From NCBI GenBank assembly GCA_964581115.1, contig CAZOMY010000001.1, forward strand, positions 124,001 to 188,000: a stretch of 64,000 nucleotides of DNA, read 5' to 3'. Each line of letters opens with the position of its first letter. Position 1 is the stretch's first letter. Of the stretch, positions 59,953 through 64,000 are shown piece after piece. A program made the position numbers and the translations under genes. Source of the DNA: 2-02-FULL-55-14 sp964581115 (lineage in GTDB: Bacteria; Bacteroidota; Ignavibacteria; UBA10030). The notes under the pieces are model-generated. The model had not been told where the DNA came from, searched no databases, and saw only the letters and a program-made list of their open reading frames with translations.

Positions 59953-61544
59953 TGTTCCTCCCGCCCTTCCTCCTTCCACCGCTGATCCCGCTGTACGCGG
60001 AAGTGCACTATCGATTCCGGTACTTCTTAAGCCTGCTGAACGCACCGGAGCCCGAGATCCTGGCCGACGCCCCGCACCGTGTCGAGCCCGGCGAACCGAT
60101 CCCGATCCTCCTGCTTGTCAAGGACGCCGATCGACATCCTGTCACGCTGCTCTCGGCTGATGTCGTTCTTTCCGACGGCGTGACAACGCGGCAGGTACCG
60201 CTGATCCACGGCGAGGTAAGGGTCACCCAGCATTGGTGGTGGACGGTGATCGATCTGTCCGCCGACGGGCTGACCGGATGGGTGTCGTGTGCTGTACAGA
60301 TCCGGTACGACGCGGGCCATGGCGTTCGGACCGCGGTCAGCGACAACTACCGCACTACAGGTCATGCGCCTCTGCGGGTCTACGTCAGTCCCGACCCGTT
60401 GCCGGTCCTTCCGTTCCTGCTTCTCGGTGAAGGCCACGCGCATTCGATCGCGACGGAGGACCAGGTCGAGTTCGGCGTTCCGCTCGGGGCCGCCAGGTCG
60501 ATGGCTTGTCGCATGGGACTCTCCTTCTCGGCGATCACCGACCATTCGTATGACCTGGACGATACCCTATTCTCATACCTCGATAACGACCCCTCAATCC
60601 CAAAGTGGCACGCACTCCAGAGGGAGATCGCTGACCTGAATCGGAGGGACGGGTTCACTCTCCTTCCCGGCGAGGAGGTCACCTGCCGCAATGCTGCCGG
60701 GAGGAACGTTCACTGCCTCGTGTTGGGCGACCCCCGGTTCCACCCCGGGTCGGGCGACAGCGCCGAACGGTGGTTTCGAACCAAGAGTGAACTGTCGCTC
60801 AGGGATCTGCTCGATCGTGTCGACGGTTCGGCGGTCGTGGCGGCTGCCCATCCAAGGGAGGATGTGCCCTTCCTTCAACGAATGTTGTTGCGACGCGGAT
60901 CGTGGAGCGACGCGGACGAATCGCAGAACGGTCTGCATGCTCTTCAATTCTGGAACGGCGAGTACGACCGACGTTGCGACCATGGACGCGAGGCCTGGGT
61001 CCGGCAGCTCCTGCGAGGCCGCCGATTGGGGGTCGTCGCCGGCAACGATGCCCACGGCAATTTCAATCGGTTCCGCCAGCTCGCCGTTCCATTTGTGTCG
61101 CTTCGCGAGGCGGACCGCCAGCTCTTTGGCCGCGCTCGGACCGGCGTGTTCACCGAACGGAATTCGATGCGGGCGATCCTCGAAGCCATGCGGCGACAAC
61201 GCACCATTGCAACCGACGGCCCGGTCGGGATGATCACCGACGCCGACGGCCGACCGGTCCTTGGCGAGACCCTGAGGGCGCCTTCAACCGTACGCATGAT
61301 CGCCCGTACATCGGAGGAATTCGGCCGTATCGCAACGATCGAGCTGCGGCGAGGGATCATTGGCTCAGCCGCCGAGGAGTCGGTGGGGTTGTGGAAATCG
61401 CCCGGAGGATTGTACTGGGCATGGCGCTCGGAGGTGAGTGAATTGAGGCCTCACTATCTTCGTCTGGAGATCACGACCCATCCTGGACGGCGCGACCATC
61501 GTGTGCACCATTGCCTCACGAGCCCTGTCTGGTTCAATGACTGA
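59952..61544 (+). CDS. PHP-domain metallohydrolase (CehA/McbA-like)
   Basis: A 530-aa protein whose ATG overlaps the preceding stop. Residues 1-25 are hydrophobic (MFLPPFLLPPLIPLYAEV). An immunoglobulin-like or sandwich domain is plausible at about 30-150. The PHP core follows: GEGHAHSIATEDQ (HxH), ITDHSYDLDD, LLPGEEVTC (metal Glu), AAHPRE and VVAGNDAHGNF. A C-terminal beta domain follows (about 430-530). Family members cleave phosphoesters or amides. Linked to the GT cluster, it could trim a glycolipid or release a headgroup. Substrate unknown. Confidence 0.82.
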   Translation: MFLPPFLLPPLIPLYAEVHYRFRYFLSLLNAPEPEILADAPHRVEPGEPIPILLLVKDADRHPVTLLSADVVLSDGVTTRQVPLIHGEVRVTQHWWWTVIDLSADGLTGWVSCAVQIRYDAGHGVRTAVSDNYRTTGHAPLRVYVSPDPLPVLPFLLLGEGHAHSIATEDQVEFGVPLGAARSMACRMGLSFSAITDHSYDLDDTLFSYLDNDPSIPKWHALQREIADLNRRDGFTLLPGEEVTCRNAAGRNVHCLVLGDPRFHPGSGDSAERWFRTKSELSLRDLLDRVDGSAVVAAAHPREDVPFLQRMLLRRGSWSDADESQNGLHALQFWNGEYDRRCDHGREAWVRQLLRGRRLGVVAGNDAHGNFNRFRQLAVPFVSLREADRQLFGRARTGVFTERNSMRAILEAMRRQRTIATDGPVGMITDADGRPVLGETLRAPSTVRMIARTSEEFGRIATIELRRGIIGSAAEESVGLWKSPGGLYWAWRSEVSELRPHYLRLEITTHPGRRDHRVHHCLTSPVWFND

Positions 61545-61634
61545 TGCTTCTCGCAGCTTTCGGCGACCGGTCGGCATTCGCCGACGCGGGTCATTCGGCT
61601 TGGATGGGGTGATACATTTTGGTATTTTCATGCA

Positions 61635-62696
61635 ATGAACGCACCTTTTGATCACGACTCGGAGCCCATTGCGGCCAGTGTACATGCTCCGACGCGCCGC
61701 ATTTGGCTGCACCTCCTACTATTCGCGTTCACCTTTCTGACCACCACCGTCGCCGGGATCATCTGGGTCCATCCCGAAGTGGCCTTTGACATCGAATATC
61801 TTTCACTCGGGCTCCCATACGCCTTCTCCGTCATGTTCATTCTCACCGCACATGAGTTCGGCCACTACTTCGCGGCCCGCGCTCATGGAGTGGACACGAC
61901 CCTCCCGTACTACATCCCATTCCCAACCATCCCGCCCCTGTCGTATCTCTTCCTGAACTTCGGCACGTTCGGAGCGGTGATCCGCACAAGGTCGATCGTC
62001 CCGTCAAGAAAGGCGATCTTTGACATCGGCGTGTCCGGTCCGATCGCGGGATTCATTGCAACCCTCGGCATTCTGGCCTACGGCTATCTTCATTTGCCGC
62101 CGGCCGATTACCTGCTGTCGATCCATCCCGACTATGACTTCGGTACGAACACGATCCGGAATTCCGAAGGAATGGGTCTCGCCTTTGGCGACTCCCTGCT
62201 GATGGCTCTGTTGCGGACGGCACTGACTCAGCCGGGAGAGTTCGTCCCTCCGATGAGCGAGATCTATCATTACCCATTCCTCTGCGCCGGATGGTTCGGT
62301 CTGTTCGTCACGGCATTGAACCTCATCCCGCTGGGCCAGTTCGACGGAGGCCATCTGATCTACGCCATGTTCGGAGAGCGTCACAAGCCCGTCGCCCGTT
62401 TCACCTTCTATGCGCTGTTGGCGCTGGCCGCTCCCAGCCTCTCCGATTCTGTCCTTCGCCTCCTCTTGACATGGGCGACGGGCCAGGACCAGCCGCAGAT
62501 CGTGCCCTTCGCGGAGTATAGTTGGTCGGCGTGGTTCGTTTGGGCGCTGATCGGCCTGACACTCGTAAAGCTGTATCATCCTCCCGTCCCGGATGAATCA
62601 CCGCTCGACCCAGGGCGTCAGGCGATCGGCTGGGCGACGTTCGGCATCTTCCTTCTCTCGTTCTCGCCGAATCCCATCGTCATTTCCATGCCATAG
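61635..62696 (+). CDS. Site-2 protease family (M50) membrane metalloprotease
   Basis: A 353-aa polytopic protein. The zinc motif is LTAHEFGHYFAARAHG (HExxH), and the third ligand is in LGQFDGGHLIYAMFG. Seven or so helices; the substrate-binding loop after the first motif has YYIPFPTIPPLSY and GAVIRTRS. This matches the plant EGY/cyanobacterial-like S2P group without a PDZ domain. Regulated intramembrane proteolysis of a membrane-bound factor is the usual role. No anti-sigma factor is nearby. Confidence 0.92.
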   Translation: MNAPFDHDSEPIAASVHAPTRRIWLHLLLFAFTFLTTTVAGIIWVHPEVAFDIEYLSLGLPYAFSVMFILTAHEFGHYFAARAHGVDTTLPYYIPFPTIPPLSYLFLNFGTFGAVIRTRSIVPSRKAIFDIGVSGPIAGFIATLGILAYGYLHLPPADYLLSIHPDYDFGTNTIRNSEGMGLAFGDSLLMALLRTALTQPGEFVPPMSEIYHYPFLCAGWFGLFVTALNLIPLGQFDGGHLIYAMFGERHKPVARFTFYALLALAAPSLSDSVLRLLLTWATGQDQPQIVPFAEYSWSAWFVWALIGLTLVKLYHPPVPDESPLDPGRQAIGWATFGIFLLSFSPNPIVISMP

Positions 62697-62702
62697 GTAT
62701 CG

Positions 62703-63542
62703 ATGCGCCGCTCCATCCCCTGTTTCGCGATCGCTCTCGCCGGGCTGTCGTGTTCTCCCGAGCCGGTCGGACCTCTTGACGCCCTGGCCCCTCCTCCCGT
62801 CCTGATCTCTGTCTCTCCCTCCGGCGTGATCGTGAACACGGATACGATGAACGTGGGGGGCACTCGCCTTCCGACGGACGTCCTCCAGATCCCCGTGACG
62901 CTTTCCGCGCTCGTCCAGACCCCCGCCGGAACCGCTCCGGTCGCAAACGTGTCGGCATGGATCGCCGACGATCGCGGCGATGTGATCGACGGACCGTTCG
63001 AGTTCAACGACCGCGGTGTGTGGCCCGACCAGACCGCGGGCGATGGCCGGTTCAGCGGTGAGGCACACTTCTCGATCATTCGCGTCGAGGTCGGTACGTG
63101 GTCCGCGCGGGTGGGAGCGACCGGCGTGAACGGGACCCGAAGCACGACCGCCGTCGTTCCGGTCTCCATTGTTCGGAACAACCGCCCTCCCGTCATCTCA
63201 AACCTGACCGCCGCCGCATCGATCTCGGCCTCGGACCCCCAGCCCTTGATGCTCTTGACGGTGAAGGCCGTCGACCCCGACGGCGCTTCGGACATTGTGA
63301 GAGTATCCTTCGACTCCTTCCGGCCCACGGGACAGCCCGCCAGCGGCAATCCATTCGTGATGTTCGACGACGGTAACACCGGCGGCATCAGCGGCGATGC
63401 CGTTGCCCGCGACAGCGTGTATAGCCTGCGCGTGCAATTCGGCGGCGCACCGACCGGCATCTACCGTTTCGAATTCCGTGCTATCGATCGATCGTCCGAT
63501 TCGAGCAATGTGATCATCCATCACGTCGAGGTGTTGCCATGA
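62703..63542 (+). CDS. Lipoprotein with immunoglobulin-like repeats
   Basis: A 279-aa protein with lipobox LAGLSC (Cys at about residue 17). Two beta-sandwich-like repeats follow (about 30-150 and 160-275); each holds a patterned stretch such as GDGRFSGEAHFSI and GGISGDAVARDSVYSLRVQFGG, and RPPVISNLTAA separates them. No enzyme motif. Likely surface-exposed adhesion or structural protein. It overlaps the next gene's start by four bases. Confidence 0.78.
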   Translation: MRRSIPCFAIALAGLSCSPEPVGPLDALAPPPVLISVSPSGVIVNTDTMNVGGTRLPTDVLQIPVTLSALVQTPAGTAPVANVSAWIADDRGDVIDGPFEFNDRGVWPDQTAGDGRFSGEAHFSIIRVEVGTWSARVGATGVNGTRSTTAVVPVSIVRNNRPPVISNLTAAASISASDPQPLMLLTVKAVDPDGASDIVRVSFDSFRPTGQPASGNPFVMFDDGNTGGISGDAVARDSVYSLRVQFGGAPTGIYRFEFRAIDRSSDSSNVIIHHVEVLP

Positions 63543-64000
63543 CGCGGGCGCTCCTGCTGATGGCGCTCGTGGTCGTTGGAGCTGCAGCTCAGTCGTTACG
63601 GACGTATCGGCTGGGCACCGTGCCTGCCGCAAGTGACCGTATGTCGGCCAACTCGGTGAACGAGATCGTCGTCTCGGGCGATACGGTCTGGGTCGGGACC
63701 TCCCGAGGCCTGTCCGTGGCCACCGGAACGCCCGTCCAGTGGACCAACTGGTCCTCGACAGCGCCGTTCACCGGCACCGGGATATCGGGTATCGCCATCA
63801 GCGGAGACCTCGTTTGGGTGTCGGCGGCTACGTCGACCAAGCAGGACAACGAATCGCTGCCGACCGGGGACGGCCTCTACCGTTCCACGGACCGGGGCAC
63901 AACATGGACCCGATTCGATCAGCCCGTCGACGTCGGATCGGTCGACACGCTCACCTACGGCGTCAACCGCATCGCCGCGCTCAACATCACGACGACGATC
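63539..64000 (+). CDS. Exported beta-propeller-like protein, truncated by window edge
   Basis: About 154 residues visible, no stop in the window. A signal peptide (MTRALLLMALVVVGAAAQS) is followed by repeats of the kind VNEIVVSGDTVWVGTSRGLSVATG and GISGIAISGDLVWV, and a BNR/sortilin-like DGLYRSTDRGTTWTRFD. This suggests a secreted propeller. A C-terminal sorting domain cannot be assessed. Coupled to the lipoprotein by an ATGA overlap. Confidence 0.8.
   Translation, partial: MTRALLLMALVVVGAAAQSLRTYRLGTVPAASDRMSANSVNEIVVSGDTVWVGTSRGLSVATGTPVQWTNWSSTAPFTGTGISGIAISGDLVWVSAATSTKQDNESLPTGDGLYRSTDRGTTWTRFDQPVDVGSVDTLTYGVNRIAALNITTTI

Noticed and set aside
1..64000. CRISPR array, insertion sequences, prophage or toxin-antitoxin loci
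   Set aside because: No regularly spaced direct repeats, transposase or integrase motifs, or terminal inverted repeats seen. All gaps are short and flanked by housekeeping genes.

Overview
The window is an ordinary, gene-dense, G+C-rich bacterial chromosome segment. I see no transposase, integrase, phage gene, CRISPR array, rRNA or tRNA. The only RNA gene is tmRNA. No gap longer than about 300 bases lacks a gene; the longest CDS-free stretch, about 32.63-33.09 kb, is filled by tmRNA. The gene repertoire suggests an FCB-group bacterium near Chlorobiota / 'Candidatus Kapabacteria': short PurL, a membrane-anchored PASTA protein beside rpe, a TonB receptor with a CarboxypepD-like domain followed by a distinctive lipoprotein, DusB with an NCGCWVKD active site, and MutS2. 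This placement is inference; no 16S gene is present.

Layout. 1-2.9 kb (minus): nucleoside salvage operon cdd-tdk-nupC-PNP, cut by the left edge. 3.0-5.6 kb (plus): PASTA protein, rpe, nagA, then a terminator. 5.7-7.7 kb: a near-consensus promoter, an Lrp/AsnC regulator and glutamine synthetase. 7.8-12.2 kb: enoyl-CoA hydratase, apt, peroxiredoxin, tryptophanase, a Yip1-like membrane protein and a small protein. 12.2-16.7 kb (minus): M28 peptidase, SDR, TolB-like propeller, a Rof homologue and an exported peroxiredoxin. 16.8-20.9 kb (plus): a His/Cys-containing small exported protein, TonB receptor, lipoprotein and SDR, a candidate metal-uptake cassette. 21.0-28.8 kb (plus): yqeY, cvpA, mutS2, a split biotin-dependent carboxylase and purL. 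28.8-33.0 kb (minus): tmRNA, a PhoB/PhoR pair, dapF and a lipid kinase, closely packed. 33.1-40.0 kb (minus): a seven-gene cluster in which a rhomboid protease with an apparent CTG start sits between glycolate oxidase subunits glcD and glcF. 40.0-46.9 kb: Cys-rich lipoprotein, HD hydrolase, nth, two orphan proteins, polX, dusB and NAD-type isocitrate dehydrogenase. 46.9-55.6 kb (minus): yifB/comM, a partial complex I cluster (nuoG-H-I) downstream of an aminotransferase and an M16 peptidase, and udk. 55.6-61.5 kb (plus): five tightly coupled genes (GT2, flippase-like, GT2, divergent GT2, PHP hydrolase) that look like an uncharacterised envelope glycoconjugate pathway. 61.6-64 kb: site-2 protease, lipoprotein and a truncated beta-propeller protein.

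Most genes overlap their neighbours by 1-30 bases (often ATGA), so translational coupling is the rule. The items most worth a second look are the TonB cassette, the GT2/flippase/PHP cluster, the rhomboid inside the glycolate oxidase operon, the Rof homologue, and the tryptophanase that could be mistaken for tyrosine phenol-lyase.
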